From JBBSEZ01 sp038239195 (lineage in GTDB: Bacteria > Planctomycetota > Planctomycetia > Gemmatales > Gemmataceae): a stretch of DNA of 14,678 bases. Numbering within the stretch: the stretch's first letter is position 1; every line of letters starts with the position of its first letter. The stretch is from positions 1-14,678 of the forward strand of contig JBBSEZ010000247.1 in the NCBI GenBank assembly GCA_038239195.1, in the 5' to 3' direction. The notes beneath the pieces are model-generated. The model worked only from the letters and a program-made list of their open reading frames with translations. It was not told where the DNA came from and did no database searches. The translations under genes and the position numbers were made by a program. Below are positions 8,401-14,671 of this stretch, piece by piece.

Positions 8401-9176
8401 AGCTGGTCTGCACCGTCAAGCACCCGGGGCTGCAAGCCGCCGTTTTCAGCCCGGACGGGAATACGTTCGTCACCGCCTCCGCCCGCGGCACGGCCCGACT
8501 CTGGGACCTGAGCGGCAAGCCCATCGGCGCTCCCGTACGGCACCCCGGCCCGGCGCTCTGGGCGGACGCCAGCCCCGACGGCCGGTTCGTCGTCGTGGGC
8601 GACGACGACGGCCGCGAGCAATGCTATGAGGTCGGCACCGGGCAGGCGCTGGGCAAGCCGCTGCGCCACCAGGGGACGGTCTGGTGCTCGGCCTTCGGCC
8701 CGGGGGGGCGCCTGCTGGTGACCGGCAGCACCGACAAGACCGCCCGGCTGTGGGAGGTGGGCACGGGGGAGCCGGTCGGCCCCCCGCTCCAACACAAGGG
8801 CGCGCTGATGAGCGTCGCCTTCAGCGCGGACGGGCGGGTGGTGGGGACAGGCAGCACGGACGAGACAGTCCGGCTGTGGGACGTGGCCACGGGCGCCCCC
8901 CTGGGCGGGCCGCTCCGGCACGACGCGGTCGTCATGACGGTGGCCTTCCACCCCGACGGGAAGCGGGCCCTCACTTGCAGCGCCGACGGCGTCGCCATGC
9001 TCTGGGAAGTGCCTGCCCCAGCGGGGGGAGCGCCGGAACGCCTCACCCTTGCGGCCCAGGTCGCCACGGGGATGGAACTGGACCGCCTCGGTGCGTTCCG
9101 CGTGCTGGACGCGAAGGACTGGCAGCAGCGCCGCGATCGGTTGGCGGAATGGGGCCGTTCCTCCGAGGCGAGGTAG
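5460..9176 (+). CDS. Membrane Ser/Thr protein kinase with C-terminal WD40 propellers
   Basis: Predicted 1238-residue transmembrane Ser/Thr kinase. A Gly/Pro/Ala-rich N-terminal 90 residues lead to the kinase domain: GRGGMG (103-108), VALK lysine K125, catalytic HRD with D289 and K291, DFG D307, then GTLRYMAPE. About 75 residues (186-262) are inserted before the helix preceding HRD; kinase 1 lacks this insert, so the two are not a recent tandem duplication. A single TM helix lies at about 450-474, followed by a short charged region. About 15 WD40 units run from residue 560 to about 1200, many ending LWDVATG and starting AFSPDGK, enough for two propellers. The C-terminal tail has DRLGAFRVLDAKDWQQRRDR. 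The start at 5460 has AGGAG 7 nt upstream; an in-frame ATG at 5550 with GGGGAGGG upstream is a real alternative (1208 residues). Catalytic residues are intact; substrate and ligand are unknown. Confidence 0.93.
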   Translation: MTCGEGERGAEAPRAGGGPLGRPQGPGEGPMTDAGSGRGALEKPEELAERPAAPDRAGALFAPPAGPGGPGGASTLSLPDQPGQADEVVPAQLGEYRILRPLGRGGMGVVYEAVQEPLGRHVALKVLAPHCSGNPMFRERFRREAQAAARLHHTNIVPVFGVGEHEGTLYYSMQFIRGQGLDAVLREAKRLHEAKDLPTLAGPERGAELSVRIARGLLGGHFPQQNTVAEEAPPVSLLPPDAPAEEGLTPSSEVAGQSNSAYFRSVASLGAQVAEALAYAHHHGVVHRDVKPSNVLVDSEGTAWVADFGLAKAEAGGDLTGTGEVVGTLRYMAPERFRGVSDPRGDVYGLGITLYELLTQRAAFDDPDQARLIQRIVHEGPAAPRTIDPLIPRDLETIVLKATARDLAARYATADALAEDLRRFLADRPILARRAPLWERGARWCRRNPALAVTGGLAVAALLSVAALGTGFAVHQSRAAAELEREQEQTRGALRESRLLAASLALDHGQGLCEQGHPGRGMLWLARSLELAPEGADLRRAIRANLAGWGRSLHRLRQVLPHPDKVLCLAVSPDGKTLLTGCADGNARLWGLDTGELLGAPLPHGGAVRAVAWAPDGEALATAGTNGTAQRWVRATGRPVGAPFQHGKAVNAVAFSPDGKLLATGCADGKARLWGLAGGNDPRLFVHTRPVVALAYSRDGKAILTGSGAEKKGGEVRLWALEAGGATWHVPQKDVVAAVAFGPGERTCLTGGHDWHVRVWDRATGKMQADCNQQGRVRGVAFGRAAGVVLAADQDGFLAQLWDTTTGKRVGMPLAHQGPVAAVAFTPEGRAVTGSEDGTVRVWDVAEGGGPLALFRAPVPGRAERAVFSPDGTTIALTWASNVAELYDTATRKWRASFPHAARAGLAFSRDSKFVLAEAPAPDGKGVRACVREVLLGKRVGPLLPVGAPAVYLAFSPDGRLFLTGQRDIGTVQVWGAASRKLVCTVKHPGLQAAVFSPDGNTFVTASARGTARLWDLSGKPIGAPVRHPGPALWADASPDGRFVVVGDDDGREQCYEVGTGQALGKPLRHQGTVWCSAFGPGGRLLVTGSTDKTARLWEVGTGEPVGPPLQHKGALMSVAFSADGRVVGTGSTDETVRLWDVATGAPLGGPLRHDAVVMTVAFHPDGKRALTCSADGVAMLWEVPAPAGGAPERLTLAAQVATGMELDRLGAFRVLDAKDWQQRRDRLAEWGRSSEAR

Positions 9177-9229
9177 GGCCCGGAAGCGCGCGTCGAGCCG
9201 GACCGTTGCGAGCGTTGCAGGCCAGCCCC

Positions 9230-9258
9230 TTGAGCGGCAACCCCCCGGCGGGTATAGT
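9230..9258 (+). promoter_or_regulatory. Sigma70-like promoter of the DUF1549-DUF1501 operon
   Basis: TTGAGC (9230-9235) and TATAGT (9253-9258) are separated by exactly 17 bp. They match the TTGACA/TATAAT consensus at 4 and 5 of 6 positions. Transcription would start near 9265, giving a leader of about 30 nt before the ATG at 9296. Two copies of CGTTGC (9204-9209, 9213-9218) lie just upstream of the -35 box. The spacing and position make this the best promoter candidate in the window. It is unproven, since planctomycete promoters are poorly mapped. Confidence 0.55.
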
Positions 9259-9295
9259 CTACCCTACCCCCCGCCCCGCGCCGACGAGGCCTGCC

Positions 9296-12043
9296 ATGCC
9301 AACAACGCTCCTCCGCAACCCGCTGCCTCTCGCGCTGGTCACGGCCCTCCTCGTCGCCGCGCCCGCGACGGCGCGGCCCGCGCACAAGCAGGCCCTCCTC
9401 GATCTGTTCGGGCCCAGCCTGCCGCGCAAGCTCCACGATTGCCGGACCTGTCACCTGCCCGACCGACCAGGCGCCGTCGAGGAGGACAAGCCCCACAACC
9501 CCTTTGGGGCCCGCCTCAAGGCCGTGCGCTCCGAACTGCGTAAGGCGGGGAAAGCGACCGACGTCGCGGCCCGCATCCTCGCCATCGCCGACGAGGACAG
9601 CGACGGCGATGGCGTGTCCAACGTCCTCGAACTGCTGAGCGGGCACTCCCCCGGCGATGCCCGCGACAAGCCTGGCCCCGCCGAGATCGCCAGCGCCCGC
9701 AAGGCGCTCGCCCTCTGGCAGGCCCGCCGCCAAGCCGGCTATGCCTGGCAGCCGTTCCTGCCCGTGCGCCGCCCGGCCGTCCCGCGCGCCACCCTCCCCG
9801 GCGGGCGCAATCCCATCGACGCTTTCCTCGCCGTCGAACAGCAGCGCCAGGGGCTCGCCCCCCGGCCGGAAGCGGCGAAGCACGTCTTGATGCGGCGCGT
9901 CTACCTCGACCTGATCGGCCTGCCACCGACGCGCGCGGAGCTCCACGAGTTCCTGAGCGATCCCGCCCCCGATGCGTATGAGAAAATCGTCGATCGGCTG
10001 CTGGCCTCTCCGCAGTATGGGGAGCGCTGGGGCCGGCACTGGATGGACGTCTGGCGCTACGCCGACTGGGCGGGATACGGCGCCGAGGTGCGCGACAGCC
10101 AGAAGCACGTCTGGCACTGGCGCGACTGGATCATCGAGTCGCTCAACGCCGACAAGGGCTACGACCGGATGGTCCAGGAAATGCTCGCCGCCGACGAGCT
10201 CGCCCCCACCGACCCGAAGGCCCTGCGCGCCACCGGCTTCCTGGTGCGCAACTGGTACAAGTTCAACCGCAACGTCTGGCTCGACCGCACCGTGGAGCAC
10301 ACGGGCAAGGCGTTTCTCGGCATCACGCTCAACTGCGCCCGCTGTCACGATCACTTCTTCGACCCGTTCACGCAGAAGGAATACTACGGCTTCCGGGCCC
10401 TCTTCGAGCCGCACCAGGTGCGCACCGACCGCCTGCCCGGCGTGGCCGACCTCGAGCGCAACGGCCTGCCGCGCGTCTACGACGCCAACCTCGGCGCCCT
10501 CACCCACCTGTTCGTGCGCGGCGACGAGGCCCACCCCGACAAGCGCTCGCCCGTCGCGCCGGTCGTGCCCGCCGCCCTGGGCGGGAAGTTCGCGATCGAG
10601 CCCGTTGCCCTGCCGAAGCTGGCTTTCCTGCCCGACAAGCGCGCCTTCGTCAAGGCCGACGCCCTGGCCGCCAGCCGCGCCGCCATCGAAAGGGCGCGCA
10701 TCGATGCCGGGGCCGCGCGCCGCAACGCCGCCGTGGCCGTCGGCCCGCTCGTCGGCGCGCCGGGGCTGGCGGGCCTGGGGCGGGCGCTGGCCGTCTCCCG
10801 CATCGCCGAGTTGCTGGCGCTGGCGGAGCTCGACCTCAAGATTGCCGAGGCGAAACACGTGGCCCTCGTCGCCGTCCTCGCGGCGGAAGAGCTCGAGGAC
10901 GCGGGGGGCACGGCCAGCCCCGACTGGCGCCGCGCGGCGCAGGGGGCCCAGAAGGCCCAACGGGAGATCGGGCTGCTCGACGCGCAGCGCGACGAGCGCG
11001 CCGCCCGCCTCGCCCACGTCCTCGCCCCGCGCAAGAACAGGCCGGCGACGATGCAGCGCCTGGCCACGGCAACGCAGCGCCTGGCGAAAGCGCAGGCGGA
11101 GTTGCTCAAGCCGGCCGGCACCGACCACGTCCGGCGCAAGCTGACGGCCTATCCTGCGACGAGCACGGGGCGCCGGTCGGCGCTGGCGAAGTGGATCGCG
11201 AGCCCGGACAATCCGCTGGCGGCGCGCGTGGCGGTCAACCACGTCTGGCTGCGCCACTTCGGCAAGGGGCTGGTGCCGACCGAGTTCGACTTCGGGCGCA
11301 ACGGCCAGGCGCCCACGCACCCCGAGTTGCTCGACTGGCTGGCGGCCGAATTCATGGAGCGGGGCTGGAGCATGAAGGCGCTGCATCGGCTCCTGGTCAC
11401 CAGCGCGGCCTACCGGCGAAGCTCCACGGGCGACGAGACCAACCTGGCCCGCGACCCGGACAATCGCTATCTTTGGAGGATGAATTCCCGGCGCATGGAG
11501 GGCGAGGTGGTGCGCGACAGCCTCCTGGCCGTGGCGGGGCGGCTCGACCGGACGATGGGCGGGCCCGACCTCGATCACAACCTCGGGCTGACCTCTGCCC
11601 GGCGCAGCCTCTACTTCCGGCACGCCGCCGAGAGGCAGATGGAGTTCTTGATGCTGTTCGACGCCGCGAGCGTCAACGAGTGCTACCGGCGCACCGAGAG
11701 CATCGTCCCGCAGCAGGCGCTCGCCCTGGCCAACAGCTCGCTGGCCATCGCCCAGGGCCGGCTGACTGCGCGGGCCCTGTCGCGCGAGGAGAAGACCGAC
11801 GCCGGGTTCGTGCGCGCCGGCTTCGAGCAGGTGCTGGGGCGGAGGCCTTCGAGTGCGGAGCTGGCGACGTGCGTCGAGTTCCTCCGTGAGCAGTCGGCGC
11901 TCCTGGCCGACAAGAAGCGGTTGACGCCGTTCGGGGCGGGAGCAGCCAGCCCGGTCCCGCCGGCGGCCGACCCGCGCCAGCGGGCCCGCGAGGGGCTGAT
12001 CCACGTGCTGTTGAACCACCACGACTTCGTGACGGTACGTTGA
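9296..12043 (+). CDS. Exported DUF1549/DUF1553 (PSCyt2/PSD1) cytochrome-like protein
   Basis: 915 residues. A Sec signal peptide is clear: a short basic start, hydrophobic LPLALVTALLVAA, and cleavage probably after ATA at residue 26. Residues 49-53 form a haem-type CRTCH. D99-N109 reads DEDSDGDGVSN, a calcium-binding-like loop as in thrombospondin type-3 repeats. DUF1549 spans about 172-420 (MRRVYLDLIGLPPT, YGERWGRHWMDVWRYAD) and contains CARCH at 347-351, a second possible haem site. An Ala-rich, probably helical stretch fills about 450-605. DUF1553 runs from about 624 to the end (NPLAARVAVNHVWLRHFGKG, LLVTSAAYRRSS, RRTESIVPQQALALAN, LLNHHDFV). The function is unknown; family members are usually neighbours of DUF1501 genes, as here. 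The N-terminus differs from the common PSCyt1 haem domain. GAGG (9286-9289) lies 6 nt before the ATG. It starts an operon; the next gene begins 30 bp after its stop. Confidence 0.92.
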   Translation: MPTTLLRNPLPLALVTALLVAAPATARPAHKQALLDLFGPSLPRKLHDCRTCHLPDRPGAVEEDKPHNPFGARLKAVRSELRKAGKATDVAARILAIADEDSDGDGVSNVLELLSGHSPGDARDKPGPAEIASARKALALWQARRQAGYAWQPFLPVRRPAVPRATLPGGRNPIDAFLAVEQQRQGLAPRPEAAKHVLMRRVYLDLIGLPPTRAELHEFLSDPAPDAYEKIVDRLLASPQYGERWGRHWMDVWRYADWAGYGAEVRDSQKHVWHWRDWIIESLNADKGYDRMVQEMLAADELAPTDPKALRATGFLVRNWYKFNRNVWLDRTVEHTGKAFLGITLNCARCHDHFFDPFTQKEYYGFRALFEPHQVRTDRLPGVADLERNGLPRVYDANLGALTHLFVRGDEAHPDKRSPVAPVVPAALGGKFAIEPVALPKLAFLPDKRAFVKADALAASRAAIERARIDAGAARRNAAVAVGPLVGAPGLAGLGRALAVSRIAELLALAELDLKIAEAKHVALVAVLAAEELEDAGGTASPDWRRAAQGAQKAQREIGLLDAQRDERAARLAHVLAPRKNRPATMQRLATATQRLAKAQAELLKPAGTDHVRRKLTAYPATSTGRRSALAKWIASPDNPLAARVAVNHVWLRHFGKGLVPTEFDFGRNGQAPTHPELLDWLAAEFMERGWSMKALHRLLVTSAAYRRSSTGDETNLARDPDNRYLWRMNSRRMEGEVVRDSLLAVAGRLDRTMGGPDLDHNLGLTSARRSLYFRHAAERQMEFLMLFDAASVNECYRRTESIVPQQALALANSSLAIAQGRLTARALSREEKTDAGFVRAGFEQVLGRRPSSAELATCVEFLREQSALLADKKRLTPFGAGAASPVPPAADPRQRAREGLIHVLLNHHDFVTVR

Positions 12044-12073
12044 GGCACGCGCCCCGGGGAGAACGAGACTTTC

Positions 12074-12958
12074 ATGCCGTACGTCGTCGCGTGTCCCGGA
12101 TGCAAGCAACCCCTGAGCGTCGGCGACAACGTCGCGGGCATGCTCATCAAGTGCCCGATGTGCGCCACCGCGTTTCAGGTCAACCTGCCCGGCGCGCCGC
12201 CCGCCGCCCCCCCGCCGCCCGCGCCCCCGCCCCCACCTCCGCCTCCTCCTGTCGTGGAGGAGCCGCCAGCCCCACCCCCGCCGAAGCCAAAGCCGGCGGG
12301 GCCGATCAAGGTGCGGGCACAGATCGTGGAGGAACCGGTCGATGACCTGGTGGAGGTGGGGCCAGAAGCGCCTCGCCCGCGCAAGGGCGGCAAGGCGCGC
12401 CCCCGCCCTGCCGAGGAGGAAGACGTCGCGCCACGCCCGCTGCCACCACCGCCTCCTCCATCCGGCGACCCGTTCTCCTTCGGCGGGGAGGCCCCCGCTC
12501 CCTCCCGCCGCGCGCGGGACGAAGAGGACGAGTCGCCGCGCCCGCGCAAACGGCCGCGAGAAGAGGCGGAGGAGCGCGCGGAGGACGAGCCGCCCCCGCG
12601 CCGTCGAAAGCGCGACGAGGAGGAAGGCGAGCTCCTCGCGCCCGCGCTCGCGGACGAAGGCTCCCTCGACTTCAGCGGGGAGACGCAGAAGCGAGCCCAC
12701 CGCGGGGTGCTGATCTTGCTCCTGGGGATCGGCGGGTTCGTCTTCTCGTGCTGTTTTCTGCTGGGCTGGGGGCTCGGCGGGGCCGCCCTCGTGATGGGCG
12801 GCAAGGACCTCGTCGAGATGGCCCGCCGGCGCATGGACCGTTCCGGCCGCACCATGACGATGATCGGCCGCGTTCTGGGGATGATCGCCATCTTTTTCGG
12901 ATTTCTCTCGCTGGCGGCCCAAATCTACGCGGTTGTCAGTGGGAGCTACAAGTTCTGA
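12074..12958 (+). CDS. Zinc-ribbon membrane protein with Pro-rich and charged linker
   Basis: 294 residues, no name recognised. The N-terminus carries a zinc ribbon with C7, C10, C27 and C30 (ACPGCKQPL, KCPMCATAF). Residues about 40-75 are a polyproline tract. Residues about 90-205 are low-complexity Arg/Glu/Asp/Pro, probably disordered. From residue 211 a hydrophobic region (GVLILLLGIGGFVFSCCFLL) is followed by GWGLGGAALVMGG, a basic loop (MARRRMDRSGRT), and a second TM segment at about 262-288, resembling the C-terminal membrane part of DUF4190-type proteins. The zinc ribbon, which lacks a signal peptide, is presumably cytoplasmic. It lies 30 bp after the DUF1553 gene and 21 bp before the DUF1501 gene, so co-transcription is likely. 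GGGGAGA (12056-12062) lies 11 nt before the ATG, slightly far. Its function is unknown; a membrane-tethered adaptor role would be inference. Confidence 0.85.
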   Translation: MPYVVACPGCKQPLSVGDNVAGMLIKCPMCATAFQVNLPGAPPAAPPPPAPPPPPPPPPVVEEPPAPPPPKPKPAGPIKVRAQIVEEPVDDLVEVGPEAPRPRKGGKARPRPAEEEDVAPRPLPPPPPPSGDPFSFGGEAPAPSRRARDEEDESPRPRKRPREEAEERAEDEPPPRRRKRDEEEGELLAPALADEGSLDFSGETQKRAHRGVLILLLGIGGFVFSCCFLLGWGLGGAALVMGGKDLVEMARRRMDRSGRTMTMIGRVLGMIAIFFGFLSLAAQIYAVVSGSYKF

Positions 12959-12979
12959 CCCCGTGAGGAGGAGCATCGC

Positions 12980-14467
12980 ATGAGCCAGCCCCACCCCGCC
13001 GAAGAGGCCGTCCCCCCCGCGAGTCGGCGCGCCTTCCTCGCCGACGTCGGCATGGGCTTCACCGGCCTGGCCCTCGGCGCCATGCTGCACCGCGACGGCG
13101 TCGTGCGCGGGGCCGCCCCCGGCGCCATCCCGCGCGGCAAGCAGCCGCACTTTCCCCCCAAGGCGAAGTCGGTTATCTGGTTCTTCCTCGTCGGCGGGGC
13201 CAGCCAGATGGAGAGCTTCGACCCCAAGCCGGCGCTCAACAAGTACGCCGGCAAGACCATCGCCGAATCGCCCTACAAGTCCACGCTCACGTCGCCGTTT
13301 CTCAAGAAGAACCTGCGCGAGGTGGTGCCCGGCTTGCATCAGGTCCACCCGCGCATCTTCCCTATGCAGGTGGGCTTCAAGAAGCGCGGGAAGAGTGGGA
13401 TCGCCGTGAGCGACTGGTGGCCCCACGTCGGCGACTGCATCGATGACCTGGCCGTGGTGCGCTCGCTGTGGACGACCGACAACAACCACGGGGCGCAGCT
13501 GCAGTATCACACCGGCCGGCACTCCCTGGAGGGGGCCCACCCGACGATCGGCTCGTGGGCGCATTACGGGCTCGGCTCGCTCAACGACAACCTGCCGCAG
13601 TTCGTGGTGCTGGGCACGCCGCTGGCCGACTGCTGCGCCGGGGTCAACGGCCACGGCGCCGACTACCTCGGCCCCGAGCACGCGGGCGTGCGCCTGCGGA
13701 TCGACCCGCGCAATCCGCTCTCCTTTGCCGCACCGACGCGCGACAAGTTCGTCGAGGAGCAACGGGGCGAGGTGGAACTGCTGGGCCGGCTCAACCGCCT
13801 GGCGACGGTGGAGTATCCCGACGACCCCGCGCTGCGTGCCCGCATCAAGTCGTACGAGTTGGCCTTCCGCATGCAGACGGCGGTGCCCGAGGTGGTGCGC
13901 TTCGACAGCGAGAGCGAGGCCACGCGCAGGCTGTACGGCCTGGACAACCCGACGACGCGCGCGTTCGGCGAACTGTGCCTGGCGGCGCGGCGGCTGGTGG
14001 AGCGCGGGGTGCGCTTCGTGCAGGTCTTCCACGGCAGCAACGGCGGGGCCGGGGCGTGGGACGCCCACGGCGGGCTGAAGGCAGGGCACTCGGCGCTGTG
14101 CGGCCAGGTGGACAAGCCGATGGGCGGGCTGCTCAAGGACCTCAAACGCCGCGGCCTGCTCAACGAGACAATCGTGGCCTGGGGCACCGAGTTCGGGCGC
14201 ACGCCGGGGGCGCAGGGCGCCGACGGGCGCGACCATCACCCCTACGGGTTCTGCGCCTGGCTGGCTGGCGGGGGCATCAAAGGCGGGGTGGCGCACGGGG
14301 CGACCGACGAGCTGGGCTTCCACGCGGTGGAGAATCGGCACTACGTGACCGACATCCATGCGACGGTGCTGCATCAGCTCGGGCTCGACCCGCGCAAGCT
14401 GGAGGTGCCGGGGAGGAAAAGGCTCGAGATCGACTTCGGCAAGCCGATCCGGGAGATCATCGCGTAA
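12980..14467 (+). CDS. DUF1501 family protein, Tat-exported
   Basis: 495 residues. A twin-arginine signal (SRRAFLADVG with R16 and R17, then GFTGLALGAML) predicts folded export by the Tat system. The rest is one DUF1501 domain, a family placed in the alkaline phosphatase/sulfatase-like fold. Visible family motifs are FFLVGGASQMESFDPKP (68-84), NNHGAQLQYHTGRHS (168-182), EFGRTPGAQGADGRDHHPYG (404-423) and WLAGGGIKGG. The His/Asp clusters at N168-H170 and D415-H420 are candidate metal or active-site residues, inferred from the fold. The enzymatic activity and substrate of DUF1501 proteins are not established. It is the usual partner of DUF1549/DUF1553 proteins, here separated from one by a zinc-ribbon gene. 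GAGGAGGAG (12965-12973) lies 6 nt before the ATG. It is the last gene of the operon; a terminator-like hairpin begins 88 bp after its stop. Confidence 0.94.
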   Translation: MSQPHPAEEAVPPASRRAFLADVGMGFTGLALGAMLHRDGVVRGAAPGAIPRGKQPHFPPKAKSVIWFFLVGGASQMESFDPKPALNKYAGKTIAESPYKSTLTSPFLKKNLREVVPGLHQVHPRIFPMQVGFKKRGKSGIAVSDWWPHVGDCIDDLAVVRSLWTTDNNHGAQLQYHTGRHSLEGAHPTIGSWAHYGLGSLNDNLPQFVVLGTPLADCCAGVNGHGADYLGPEHAGVRLRIDPRNPLSFAAPTRDKFVEEQRGEVELLGRLNRLATVEYPDDPALRARIKSYELAFRMQTAVPEVVRFDSESEATRRLYGLDNPTTRAFGELCLAARRLVERGVRFVQVFHGSNGGAGAWDAHGGLKAGHSALCGQVDKPMGGLLKDLKRRGLLNETIVAWGTEFGRTPGAQGADGRDHHPYGFCAWLAGGGIKGGVAHGATDELGFHAVENRHYVTDIHATVLHQLGLDPRKLEVPGRKRLEIDFGKPIREIIA

Positions 14468-14486
14468 CGAATTGTGAACCGAAGGC

Positions 14487-14507
14487 AACGAGGAACGAGG
14501 AACGAGG
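14487..14507 (+). repeat. Three tandem copies of a 7-bp unit
   Basis: AACGAGG occurs three times head to tail at 14487-14493, 14494-14500 and 14501-14507, followed by a degenerate AAGGAGC. It lies 19 bp after the DUF1501 stop and outside any gene. It may be a small variable-number repeat or part of a dispersed intergenic repeat ending at the inverted repeat downstream. Confidence 0.6.
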
Positions 14508-14555
14508 AAGGAGCAAGTTTGCGCCCGCGTCATTTTATCCTGGCCTTCTTGGAGT

Positions 14556-14581
14556 GCGGCGATTCATCGCCGCTTTCTTTT
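14556..14581 (+). terminator. Rho-independent terminator candidate after DUF1501 operon
   Basis: GCGGCGA/TCGCCGC forms a 7-bp GC-rich stem with loop TTCA (14556-14573), followed directly by TTTCTTTT (14574-14581). This is the expected form of an intrinsic terminator for the + strand operon ending at 14467. It is embedded in the left arm of the inverted repeat. Confidence 0.55.
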
Positions 14582-14645
14582 GCTTTCGGGAAGGCGGCCG
14601 CCTGGCACGGCGGCGCTCCCCGTCGGGAGAGGCTGAAAAGCGAAG

Positions 14646-14671
14646 AAAAGAAAGCGGCGATGAATCGCCGC
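14646..14671 (-). terminator. Mirror terminator candidate for minus-strand transcription
   Basis: This is the reverse complement of the hairpin and T-run at 14556-14581. A minus-strand transcript entering from beyond the window would meet the GC-rich stem (14671-14654) followed by TTTCTTTT (14653-14646). Its presence suggests a convergent gene lies just outside the window. Confidence 0.45.

Noticed and set aside
12200..12260. C-rich tract that could be a simple-sequence repeat or recoding site
   Set aside because: It encodes a polyproline linker with varied proline codons in an intact frame. No perfect repeat unit or frame break is visible.
8624..14533. Unbroken 1969-codon reading frame on the minus strand, antisense to the whole three-gene operon
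   Set aside because: It spans three well-supported + strand genes and their gaps. Its translation is Arg/Gly/Ala/Pro/His-rich with no domain, and no ribosome site supports its start. It is an effect of strongly GC-biased third codon positions on the opposite strand.
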